A stretch of 64,000 bases of DNA, taken from NCBI RefSeq assembly GCF_008974285.1, contig NZ_BKZV01000006.1, positions 62,001-126,000 of the forward strand, given 5' to 3'. Within the stretch, counting starts at the first letter, position 1. Each line of letters opens with the position of its first letter. Of the stretch, positions 53,720-63,100 are shown piece after piece. Origin of the DNA: Thermogemmatispora aurantia. Its GTDB lineage: Bacteria; Chloroflexota; Ktedonobacteria; Ktedonobacterales; Ktedonobacteraceae. The position numbers and the translations under genes are program-made. The notes under the pieces are model-generated. The model saw only the letters and a list, made by a program, of their open reading frames with translations. It made no database searches and was not told the origin of the DNA.

Positions 53720-54649
53720 TCAAGGCTTCTGACCGTAAGCCACCGTGAAAGAGCAGCAGGAATGCAGCTCATTCCACTCCTGGCAGGCCCTGTCAATGAG
53801 TTGGAGCACATCCTGCTCAGGGATCTGGAAGCGAGCCGCCAGCGGGGCACTGATTGCTGTCCACATCGTGCGGAAGTCAAGAGCGAGTAGAGAGCCGATG
53901 CGGCCCCCCCATTCGCCTACAGGGATCTTGATGGGACGACATTGGATCTGGTGCAGACGAGCCTGGGCCAGATAGTGATCGAGGGAACGTGCGACGAGGC
54001 CCTCGCTATCCAAGCCTCGCAGAGCAGCGAGCTGACCGATGAGAGATGCCACTTGCTGATTGGCTGGCCCAGAGGGAGTAAGGTTGCTGATATGGATGCT
54101 TGTCTCGACGAGTTCGATCCAGCCGCCGGGAGCGGTGACCCGAGCCAGCTCCTGAACAGCCGCCGGCCAGGCTGCTTGGGGAATAGCCAGCACGAGCAGG
54201 CGTTGATGGACGAAGTCGAAAGAGTTGTCGTCGAAGGGGAGGCCGTGGAGGATATCTCCCTGGACGAAGCGATAGTTGGGCGGGGGGGAAGCAGAGGCTT
54301 TGACCAGTTCGAGGTCGAGGCCGATGACCTCGGCCTGGGGGAACTGCTGGGCGAGTTCGAAGGCCCACTGGCCGGTGCCGCAGCCGACGTCGAGAATGCG
54401 GCGCGGCTGCCCAATGGGAGCCAGATAATTGCCGCGCAGGATGGCGCGCAAGACATAATGCTGGAAGTCGAGGCGGTTGACCTCGCCCAGGTCCTTGGGG
54501 AGCAGATAGGGCTGATCGTGCAGGTAGCGGCGGGACCCCTGCAGGCGAGGGAGAGCGACCTCACCGGGCTGCCAGCCGGAAGAGGGCTGGGCAGAGGTGC
54601 TAGCAGGGGTGGTATTCCGAGAGTGGCGGCGGAAGAACCACCAGGGCAT
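53720..54649 (-). CDS. Class I SAM methyltransferase, array copy 9 (first in transcription)
   Basis: 309 residues, the shortest; ends directly after YGQKP. First half as in copies 4 and 8. The C-terminal part (HISNLTPSGPANQQVASLIGQL, ELHSCCSFTVAYGQKP) is nearest to copy 3. AAAGGAG lies 9-12 bases before the ATG. A promoter about 400 bases upstream (55049-55076) could drive the whole array. The frame opens upstream to 54748 but without a ribosome site. Confidence 0.87.
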   Translation of the reverse strand: MPWWFFRRHSRNTTPASTSAQPSSGWQPGEVALPRLQGSRRYLHDQPYLLPKDLGEVNRLDFQHYVLRAILRGNYLAPIGQPRRILDVGCGTGQWAFELAQQFPQAEVIGLDLELVKASASPPPNYRFVQGDILHGLPFDDNSFDFVHQRLLVLAIPQAAWPAAVQELARVTAPGGWIELVETSIHISNLTPSGPANQQVASLIGQLAALRGLDSEGLVARSLDHYLAQARLHQIQCRPIKIPVGEWGGRIGSLLALDFRTMWTAISAPLAARFQIPEQDVLQLIDRACQEWNELHSCCSFTVAYGQKP

Positions 54650-55270
54650 GAAACAGACTCCTTTCTTCTTCAAGGCACTCCTGAAATCTGCTCTTAATCG
54701 CTGGCGTAAGAGTAACAGTGATAGCTCTCTATGAAACAGGCCAAGCAATTGAAGAGATTCCTCTGACCCTCTGCGTTACTGTCGATCAAGGACAGCTCGT
54801 GTACCACTGCTGAAAAAAGAGAAGCCAGGCTCTGCTACTCGGGGGAGAATCATGCGTGATTTGCCTGGTCCCGCCTATAGCTTGCTGCCTGACCTGAGCC
54901 ATATCTGAGAATTTGATAGTCTGGCACCAGAGAGAGTTGCCTCTCCACAGAGACGCCCACGCTCCCAATAAAGCCGGTGTGGCCATAGATATCGCTTGCT
55001 CTTGCCGAAAACGGACGGCCTTGACCGGTGCGGCTCCTTCGCTTAGAGTTTAGAAAAGATGAATGTCATCTGTCAATTTGAATATAATGAAAATGGTGGA
55101 CACGGTCTATTTTAATGGATTTTTAATGCACCGTTGCCAGAGGCGGGAGTCGCGGAAAGGACGGCCTCAACTGATGGGCGAGTGGTCGTGAGCAGTAGAG
55201 CGGAAAACAATAACAGGAGGATGAGCCAGCGTCTGCTTTATAGCCAGTCTAGCAGAGCCACTGGGGACCA
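54650..55270. other. Control region upstream of the methyltransferase array
   Basis: AT-rich at 55035-55130, with the promoter listed next and an extra TATAAT on the plus strand at 55083-55088 without a -35. A 66-codon minus-strand frame (54786-54986) has no ribosome site and is probably chance. Confidence 0.45.
55049..55076 (-). promoter_or_regulatory. Likely promoter of the methyltransferase array
   Basis: On the minus strand: TTGACA (55076-55071), a 16-base spacer, TCTAAA (55054-55049). Perfect -35, -10 four of six. It points toward copy 9. Confidence 0.5.
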
Positions 55271-57325
55271 CTATGGCTGTTCAGTCACCGCAACTCTAAT
55301 GCGACGAGCAATGCTTACAAGCGTTTGCTCCTGGGTCGCAGGAGGCAGAGTAGCAAGCGGCTTCTGTGGGTCGTTAGCAGGTTCGAAGCTCTGCAGCCCG
55401 CTCTCTTCGAAGAGGCAGGGGCTGACAATGATAGGGATAATCAAGGTGCCAGCCAGGCGGGCCCTCTCCAAGAGCTTCGGCAACTGATTGGTCATAATAA
55501 AGTCGGACGCCAAAAGCGTAGCGCTGACCAGAACAATGGCCACGCCCGCGCGCAAGATGGCATCCTCCAGCGTCTGCTCCCAGCGACTGCCTGCGCTGAT
55601 CAGCGTATCGTCCCAGACATCGAACACTCCCTTCTGTTCAAGAGGAGCCAGATGGCTACGCAGACGCTTCAGCCACCGCTTATCTTGACGAGCATAGCAG
55701 ATAAAGATTTGCTGTCTGCGTGGTGCAGGGCGTTTGCCGACCTTACGAGCCAGCTGCTCCAAATTGCAGTGGCGTAGATAGAAAATAAGGGTCGGATCTT
55801 CCGCCAGCAGCACGCCAACTGTGGGATCACAGAAGAGATGATACGCCAGATCGGGATAGGAGGCGATGGCTTGAGGCCAGCTTTCTTTGAAAAAGCGCTC
55901 CAGGTCGTGGGCGTGACCTGGCTCCTGCTGCTGTAAAAGTGAAAGCCAGAGCACTCCCTCACGGCTCTGGCTTAGCTCTTCCAGTAGAGAAAGACTGGTT
56001 TGATCGTAAGGCCCGCCTGCAACGGCGAATTGCTTGATGGCAAGGTCAAATTTTCTCTCCAGCGTTTCCATCACATCCTGAACAGCCGTAGCAAGGTGAT
56101 GCCGAATAGCAACTGGTGATGGCTGCGTCTGAATAATATTATTTTGCATGCAAAGATAGTAGCAGAGAAATTGAGCCAGAATAAAGCTACCGTCAACCAG
56201 ACGGAGAATATCCTCCTTACACTCAAAAATCACATTGAGAGCCTGCTCTCCCTGCCTGATCAATTGCAAAATCTCCTCATCGCTGGCGTGGCCCATCTTG
56301 AAGCGATCGAAGCGCATAGCCATATCGAAAGAGGCGGAGCTGATGAAGCTCTGGCCCGTGCCGGGAATGCCGATAATGACAAGCTTGCGATCTTCGGGCT
56401 GGATATCCGCCAGTAGCTTCAGATAGTCCACCAGCTCCTGACGCAAGCCAGGCTCCAGGCGATGGAAATCGTCGATAATCACCACACCGCGATGCCACTG
56501 CGAGAGAGTACGGAGCCGTTCGCGGTCAGCGGGCGCACGGGCACTCAGGAGAGTGATCGTCGGTCGCTCTGCTCTAGCTATCTCCTCCTCTCCAAGTTGC
56601 TGGACAGCTTTTTGCACCGCCGTGGTCTTGCCGATGCCCGAAGGCCCCTCGATGACCACGCCGCGCCCCGGCTCAACAAGTGCCAGCTTCAGGGGCTCGA
56701 AGATGGAAGGCGGCACAAAGGTCACTGTGGGCAGCCCCGTACGCTTGAAGACCTCATCCAGGCGGTAGCTCGTGGGAGGCAGCCCTGGTGCTGTCAGTCC
56801 GCGTGTCCTGCTCTCCGAAGAGGCAGCCGGTGAGGAGGGCGAAATGCGTCGCCGATTCCGAAGCTCTCTGCAGATCAGGAGGACCTCATGAACGATTTGC
56901 TGTAGCGCCCGCTCTCTGGCGATTTCTTCGCTCAGCGCGCGCCCATTGCGTGGGAGCAGTTGCAAAGAAGCGAGCGGTGTTCCCTCAAGCGGGGTAGGCC
57001 GGGCAAGAATGGGGATCAGCTGTAACTCACCCCGTTGCGCGCGCTCTAATCCTCGCGAGATGGCTCTTTCATAGGTTGGCGATGCCAGCAGGTCGGGGCT
57101 GATCAGCAGCAGGAGCACATCGGCGGACTCGATATGCCAACGTAACTCCGCTGCCATGTGAGCACCAGCCCGCAGATCTGTGGATGTGCGGAGAACGATT
57201 CCTGGCAAGACCTCCAAGTAGTCCATTAATGGGAGGAGCGAATAGAGGAGGCGATAATCCTCGCGAGCACAGATTATAAAAACAATGACATTGGCTTCAC
57301 GGTCAGGCTGCTCCGTTCTATCCAT
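55271..57325 (-). CDS. TIR-STAND NTPase-TIR protein
   Basis: 684 residues. An N-terminal TIR-like domain (about 12-150: VIVFIICAREDYRLLYSLLP, DVLLLLISPDLLASPTYERA), a P-loop NTPase (Walker A GPSGIGKTT 227-235, Walker B VVIIDDF 281-287, GIPGTGQSF), a helical region, and a C-terminal TIR domain (about 538-640: IFICYARQDKRWLKRLRSHL, VLVSATLLASDFIM). In active bacterial TIRs the last motif normally reads ELPxLL with the NAD-cleaving Glu; here it is QLPKLL (Gln614). The N-terminal TIR also lacks a Glu at that place. So NADase activity is doubtful and a scaffold role more likely. TIR-STAND proteins are known in antiphage defence and cell-death signalling; this one has no defence neighbour. Confidence 0.8.
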   Translation of the reverse strand: MDRTEQPDREANVIVFIICAREDYRLLYSLLPLMDYLEVLPGIVLRTSTDLRAGAHMAAELRWHIESADVLLLLISPDLLASPTYERAISRGLERAQRGELQLIPILARPTPLEGTPLASLQLLPRNGRALSEEIARERALQQIVHEVLLICRELRNRRRISPSSPAASSESRTRGLTAPGLPPTSYRLDEVFKRTGLPTVTFVPPSIFEPLKLALVEPGRGVVIEGPSGIGKTTAVQKAVQQLGEEEIARAERPTITLLSARAPADRERLRTLSQWHRGVVIIDDFHRLEPGLRQELVDYLKLLADIQPEDRKLVIIGIPGTGQSFISSASFDMAMRFDRFKMGHASDEEILQLIRQGEQALNVIFECKEDILRLVDGSFILAQFLCYYLCMQNNIIQTQPSPVAIRHHLATAVQDVMETLERKFDLAIKQFAVAGGPYDQTSLSLLEELSQSREGVLWLSLLQQQEPGHAHDLERFFKESWPQAIASYPDLAYHLFCDPTVGVLLAEDPTLIFYLRHCNLEQLARKVGKRPAPRRQQIFICYARQDKRWLKRLRSHLAPLEQKGVFDVWDDTLISAGSRWEQTLEDAILRAGVAIVLVSATLLASDFIMTNQLPKLLERARLAGTLIIPIIVSPCLFEESGLQSFEPANDPQKPLATLPPATQEQTLVSIARRIRVAVTEQP

Positions 57326-57421
57326 AGATAACCGACTCTCTCCTCGCGTCTCTCCGTTGCCGATGCTGAGGTGCGCGCTCGTGGCTATGCTGGCCTGCCT
57401 TAAGCGTGCGGCTGACCAGGA

Positions 57422-58087
57422 TTATATATTATCTAGCTGGGTAATTTTCCACTCACTATTGATCTTCGTCAGCTGCAGATGCACATCATAAGCCACGCCG
57501 CTGGAACGAGTGACATGGACAACAACTGTTGCCGTATCGCCGTTGGTACTGCTGCTTGTGATCGAATAGCTGATCACAGGCCCAGCCTGTTGATCGATAA
57601 CCTGGGCGACCAGCGCGAAGCCGCTCTCCGTTGGGGAGATCTGCTGCCCCTGAATCGCCAGCGTATCGACTTCCAGATAAGAGTAGGCCTCGCTGTAGTT
57701 TTGCTGTTGGATCGCCGAATAGTAGTCATTCACCGTCGAATCGGGGTTGACCGTGAGAGCGGCAATAACGCCCACCAGGACACAGCTACCGCAGGCCAGT
57801 ATCACCACGCCTGCCACGATGGCCAGTGTGATCCAGAGCCAGCGTAAAGAGCGGCGTGGTGGTTGGGGTGGCAGTCCATACTGCACTCCATACTGACTAC
57901 TATTGACAGTCACCCTGACTGACCCAGCTGGCGGAGGCGGTGGAGGCGTATCATAGGGTAAGCCGTACTGTGTAGGGCCAGCGTATTGCGTCGGTTCGTA
58001 ATCTCCCCGCAGAGGTGGCGGAGGAGTAGCCTCTTCTCTGCCCTCTGGCCCATAGCTGCTATAGGGCTGATGTGGATCGTAGCTCAT
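57422..58087 (-). CDS. Pro/Tyr-rich single-pass membrane protein with NTF2-like outer domain
   Basis: 221 residues. The cytosolic half is Pro/Tyr/Gly-rich (SYDPHQPYSSYGPEG, TPPPPPPAG). One membrane helix (about 82-112: LWITLAIVAGVVILACG) is followed by an outer domain with the same outline as the lipoprotein at 38464-39054 (YYSAIQQQNYSEAYSYL, SEWKITQLDNI). Such Pro/Tyr-rich tails occur in bacterial membrane proteins that cluster or bind partners. It lies 96 bases upstream of the TIR-STAND gene on the same strand, so the two may be cotranscribed. Confidence 0.7.
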   Translation of the reverse strand: MSYDPHQPYSSYGPEGREEATPPPPLRGDYEPTQYAGPTQYGLPYDTPPPPPPAGSVRVTVNSSQYGVQYGLPPQPPRRSLRWLWITLAIVAGVVILACGSCVLVGVIAALTVNPDSTVNDYYSAIQQQNYSEAYSYLEVDTLAIQGQQISPTESGFALVAQVIDQQAGPVISYSITSSSTNGDTATVVVHVTRSSGVAYDVHLQLTKINSEWKITQLDNI

Positions 58088-58531
58088 CGCTGCTCAATCC
58101 CTCACAAACAAATAGCGTGAGTTGCTGATGCCAGCTCCCTTACTCTTCATGGCCAGCGAACATCAGTAGAAACCCTGCAGACTCTTTAGGATGATGGGAC
58201 TGCTCTGCCCTCCCTTACTAGGAAGAACGGAGCTGTAGATAAAAATTGGGTCATTGGATCTCTTGCCAGATCAGCCCAGCCAGGTAGGTCTATTCCCTCT
58301 CCAGGTCCTCCTCTCTGCTACGCTTGGCAACGCCACCTCAGTCGTGTCATCGGAAACGTCGGTTGGCTGCTTCTCTCACAGCCTTGTCGAGAGAGAGAAA
58401 GCCCCGCTGATAGTCAAAATTAGCGCCCGCCGAAGGAGAGCAAGGTCTCTCTTGACCGGCACTGGCGGGCAAGTTATGCTCATAAGCAATGGAGCGACGT
58501 TCTTTGGGCCTTTGAAGAAAGGACTTCAGGC
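58088..58531. other. Gap between divergent membrane protein and acyl-CoA ligase genes
   Basis: No gene with a ribosome site was seen. A plus frame at 58254-58670 overlaps the ligase start in another frame and is probably chance. No clear promoter could be fixed. Confidence 0.4.
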
Positions 58532-60160
58532 ATGGTCGACAAGCAGATTGCTCCCGAACTCTTTCGCCCGCCGTTGGGCTATCCCGAAGTTCCCTATGAC
58601 ACCCTCGTCCGCGCCGCCGCGGAGCGGCAACCCGAGCGACCCGCCATTATCTACCACAACCTCAGCCTGACTTACAGTGAAGTCATCGCCATGACCAATA
58701 GCCTGGCCAACGGCTTGCGTGCGCTGGGTCTGGGCAAAGGGGACATCATCTGTCTCTTCACCTTCAACCGTCCCGAATACACTATTGCCTTCCTGGCAGC
58801 CTCCTCCATCGGGGCCGTCATCAGTCCGATGAACCCCTCTTACAAGGAGCGGGAAATCGCCTACCAGCTAGAGAACAGCGATGCGCGCGCCATCCTTGTC
58901 CAGCGTGAGCTTGTCCCCATACTCATAAGCGTCCTGCAGGGGCAGACCTTCCCGGCGCTGCGCCATATCGTCGTCACCGGGTCGCAGGTGCCTGAAGCGC
59001 TGCCGCAGGCTGTCCCCTTCGCTCGTCTGCTGCGCGAATCCTCGCCGCGGCGTCCTGAGCCTGTTGGCATTGCCCCCGATGACCTGCTGGCTCTCCCCTA
59101 TTCATCGGGCACCACCGGCCTGCCACGCGGTGTCATGCTCTCACACCGCAATCTAGTCTGCAATCATCTCCAGGTGGTGACCGCGGCCAACCTCTCGCCT
59201 GCCGATGCCACCCTGATCTTTCTCCCCCTCTACCATATCTATGGCGTCCTGCTGACTGGTACCTTTCTCATCGCCGGCGGCAGGCAGATCCTCATGGAAC
59301 GCTTCGAACTGGATACGGCTCTGGCCCTCTGCGAACAGCAGGCCGTCACCTGGTTCTTTGCCGTTCCGCCGATTGTCCAGGCGCTCCTCAATACCAGCGA
59401 CGAGCAGCTTGCCAGGCTAAGAACAGTCAAATACCTGATGTCTGCTGCTGCCCCCTTAGCGCCCGAGCTGGCCACCCGGCTTCATGAGCGTACCGGCATC
59501 AACGTCATTCAGGCTTATGGCCTGACCGAAACCTCGCCCGATACCCACTTCTCCCCGCTTGATCCCGCGCGCATTCGCCCGGCCAGCGGCGGCCTACCGG
59601 TCTACGACACTGAACAGAAAATCGTCGATATTGAGACTGGAGAGCACGAGCTGCCTGTCGGTGAGGACGGCGAGATCGTCGTGCGCGGCCCCCAGGTCAT
59701 GCTTGGTTACTGGAAAGATCCGGCTGAGACGGCACGTGTCCTGCGCAACGGCTGGCTCTACACCGGTGATATCGGCCACATCGATGCTGACGGCTACCTC
59801 TATATCGTTGATCGCAAGAAAGAGATGATCAAGTACAAAGCCTTCAGCATTGCCCCTGCCGAGATCGAAGCCGTCCTGCTGGAGCATCCTGCTGTTCTCG
59901 ATGCTGCCGTCATTGGGGTCGATGATCCTGAAGCCGGAGAGATCCCCAAGGCCTTTGTTGTCCTCCGCCCCGGCCAAACGGCCACGCCCGAGGAGCTGAT
60001 GGCCTTTGTCAACAGCAAGGTAGCGGGCTACAAAAAGCTGCATCGGGTGGAATTCATCGAGGCTATACCGCGCGTGCCCTCGGGCAAGATCCTGCGCCGC
60101 CAGCTCAAAGAGCGTGAGCGTGCGCGTCGCCTCACCAACACCGAGGGACCCATTGTTTAG
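58532..60160 (+). CDS. Acyl-CoA ligase, 4-coumarate-CoA ligase/long-chain fatty acid type
   Basis: 542-residue AMP-forming ligase. Order of motifs: LPYSSGTTGLPRGVMLSH (P-loop), YGLTETSP (A5), GWLYTGDIGHIDADGYLYIV (A7) with DRKKEMIKYKAF, and PSGKILRRQL with the catalytic Lys of A10. The full set indicates an active enzyme that adenylates a carboxylic acid and joins it to CoA. Its pattern (GYWKDPAETARVL, SIAPAEIEAVLL) is typical of the 4CL-like branch, which includes fatty-acid ligases. AAAGGAC precedes the ATG. It is convergent with the WD40-STAND gene, 21 bases apart. Confidence 0.92.
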   Translation: MVDKQIAPELFRPPLGYPEVPYDTLVRAAAERQPERPAIIYHNLSLTYSEVIAMTNSLANGLRALGLGKGDIICLFTFNRPEYTIAFLAASSIGAVISPMNPSYKEREIAYQLENSDARAILVQRELVPILISVLQGQTFPALRHIVVTGSQVPEALPQAVPFARLLRESSPRRPEPVGIAPDDLLALPYSSGTTGLPRGVMLSHRNLVCNHLQVVTAANLSPADATLIFLPLYHIYGVLLTGTFLIAGGRQILMERFELDTALALCEQQAVTWFFAVPPIVQALLNTSDEQLARLRTVKYLMSAAAPLAPELATRLHERTGINVIQAYGLTETSPDTHFSPLDPARIRPASGGLPVYDTEQKIVDIETGEHELPVGEDGEIVVRGPQVMLGYWKDPAETARVLRNGWLYTGDIGHIDADGYLYIVDRKKEMIKYKAFSIAPAEIEAVLLEHPAVLDAAVIGVDDPEAGEIPKAFVVLRPGQTATPEELMAFVNSKVAGYKKLHRVEFIEAIPRVPSGKILRRQLKERERARRLTNTEGPIV

Positions 60161-60181
60161 AGCGCCAGCGGGTCAGCTCAG

Positions 60182-63100
60182 TTAGCTGGGCGTGGTCTCC
60201 AAGCGAGAGCTTTCAACAGCGCCCAGCGCGAGCAGGGCCTGTTTCTCCAAGGCACTCAGGCCCTGCACTCCCTGGATGTTCATCCCTTCATAGGGGCGCG
60301 GCAGGCTAAGAATGCGCTCCAGGCGCCCAGTTGTGGCCTCCCAGAGGCGGATCTCTCCCTCGTTGCCGCCGCTGGCAAGCAGAGAACCTGCCTCAGCCGG
60401 GGCAAAGCCCAGGGCGCGCACCATATACTCGTGACCACTCCTTAGCACATGGTGCAGCCTGCCATTGCGCTGCCAGAGGCAGAGCCTCAGATCATCGCCG
60501 CTACTTGCCAGCCACTGACCATCGCCGCTAAAAGCAAGGCAGCGCACCCGCCCGCGATGGCCCTGGAGACGTTGCGGGCGGGCCTCGCCCTCGATCTCCC
60601 AAAGCAGCACCTGGCTATCCTCAGCGCCGCTGGCTAGCAAGCGACCATCGGGGCTGAAAGCCAGCGCGCGCACCGGGCGGCTGTGGCCCATCAGCGTACG
60701 CACGCAGCTGCCGCTATTGACGTCCCAGAGGCGCAAAAGTGTATCGTCGCCCCCGCTGACGAGCAGGCAACGGCCCGCCTCGTCTCCCGGCCTGAAGGCC
60801 AAAGCCCGAATCCAGCAGCCGGCTCGCAGCTCATGCACCATCTGGCCGCTAGCCAGATCCCACAGGCGCACAATCTCATCCTCGCTGCCGCTGGCCAACC
60901 AGTGGCCGTCGGGGCTGAAGGCCAGACTATGCACCCAGTCGCGATGACCGACGAATTGTCGTTGCACCTGGCCATCGGGCATCGACCAGAGCCAGATTAC
61001 CTCATCCTGCCCGCCACTGGCCAGCCATTGCCCGTCGGGACTGAAAGCCAGACTCAGTGGTTCATGCCGCGACTTGTGGAGTAGCCGCAACAGGTGTCCG
61101 CTGCTCCAGTCCCAGATCGCGATTCCTTCCCCCTCATAGGCTGCCGCTAACCAGTGGCCCACAGGATCGAAAGCCAGCGACCGAATGCGGCGCGTATAGC
61201 CATGCAGACGTGTCAGCACATGTCTCTTCGCCCAGTCCCATAGACAGATCGTCTGATCATCACCGCCGCTCACCAGCCAGGACCGCCTGCTCTCAGGGTG
61301 GAAGCTGACCGTACGGACGCCATGAGTATGGCCCGTCAGCGTAGCAACCTGCTCTCCCGTCTGCGTCCGCCAGAGGCGAACGGTCGTGTCCTCACTACCG
61401 CTGGCCAGCCACTGGCCATCAGGACTAAAGGCCACCGTCCAGACACGATTCGCATGGCCTCGCAAGATGGCCCGTTCCGCCCCGCTCGCTACCTCCCACA
61501 AGCGCACCGTGCCGTCGTCGCTGCCGCTAGCCAGTAACGTTCCAGCCGCCCCAAAAGCCAGCGAACGTACCTGATCGTGGTGTCCCTGCATTATATGCAG
61601 AGGCTGCTCCCAGCCTGGCAGGTGCCAGATCCGCAGCGTGCCCGCGCCGTCGCCGCTAGCCAGCCACTGGCCATCAGAACTCAACGCGACCGCCCAGATG
61701 CGCCCCTGATGCCCCTCCAGCGTGCGCAGGCACTGCCCGGTTTCCAGATCCCAGAGGCGCAAAGTCTGATCATCGCTGCCGCTCACCAACAGGCGACCGT
61801 CAGGACTGAGCGCCAGGGCCCGCACCCGATTCGTATGCCCCTCCAGCACACTCAGACAGCGACCAGTCTCCAGGTCCCAGAGACGCAGCGTCCGGTCATC
61901 GCTACCGCTGACCAGCCGTCGCCCGTCATGAGTAAAAGCCAGGGCCCAGACCCCATCAGCATGGCCTTCCAGCTGCTGGAGCAAATGCTCGCAATCGCCA
62001 TCATACAGACGGATCTCGCCGCTTGCCGTCCCCACAGCCAGCTGCTGCCCGTCGGGGCTAAAAGCGCTGGCCAGAACGTTGGTCAGGGTACTCTGAAAAA
62101 CCGTCGCCACGAAATGCGCGAAGGCAAAATTCACCTCCTGCAAGCGTGCTCGTTGCAGGTAAGCCTGGCGGATCGTCAGCCTTGAGAAATCGAACTCGCG
62201 CAGATCCCACTGGAGGTAAATCAGCAGCTGAAGCACGTTGCCAGCAAGATAGCCACCATGCGGGTAGTGCGCCAGCCGCTCTCGTTCGAGCGCTCGCTTG
62301 AACCGCTCCTTAAGAGCCGTCTGGCCCAGCTCGCTACACACCATCTCGGCCAGCGGCGCCAGGAGCATGCGCACCTGGCTCTCACGCACATAGGCACGTG
62401 CCTGCGCTTTCACAAAAGCAAACTGTTCCCAGGTCAGGAACGTCTCCTGCAAGCAATCTTGACAGGCGCGGCGCACCAGCTCATCCTGGATATGTTCCAT
62501 GATCACCGGTTGCAGAGTAAACTGCCCTTGCTCATGAACCTCGATCAGCGAACGGCGGCGCAACGAATCCAGCGTCTCGATCAGCTCTCGCTGAGCCTCT
62601 GGTCGCAGCAGATCAGCTCGCAGCTCTTCCAGGGTAACCGCCTCCTGCTCAATCGCCAACCACGAGAGCACCTCATGTTCGCGCGGCGCCAAACGCCGGA
62701 GCTGCTCCTCCAATACCTCACGAATATCGCCGAAGGCGGCCCGGTTTTCGGCAAGGAAGGCCGCAATCTGGCCAGCGAACAACTCGCGGATCGTCTCCGC
62801 CACCAGGCGCAGTGCCAGAGGATTCCCCCCATAGCGGCGTAACAAACTGGCCACCTCTTCTGCGCTGCCAGAGATGCCCTTTTCCTCAAGAATAGCTCGC
62901 CCGGCCTCACCACTGAGACCCTGCAAGGTCAGTGAGCGCACCGGACTGCTCTGGCCCTTCAAACGCTCAACCTCGCGCAACTTCTCGCGGCTCGTCACCA
63001 GAATCACACTTTGATGGGCCTCACTGCCCAGGCGCTCTAATAAGCGACCGTAGACCTCGTACTCGGGGCGATAGGCGCCGGCCCGCTGACCACTTTGCAG

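Larger units (their letters stand above)
45147..54649 (-). repeat. Tandem array of nine methyltransferase genes plus one decayed copy
   Basis: Nine genes of 309-316 codons, all on the minus strand, separated by 47-109 bases except for the 482-base gap that contains a tenth, decayed copy. Each encodes MPWWFFRR at its start and a Rossmann fold with ILDVGCGTGQW. Two classes exist: the two most downstream genes carry ALKGLPFEDETFDFV and the other seven ILHGLPFDNDSFDFV or a close variant. Confidence 0.9.
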
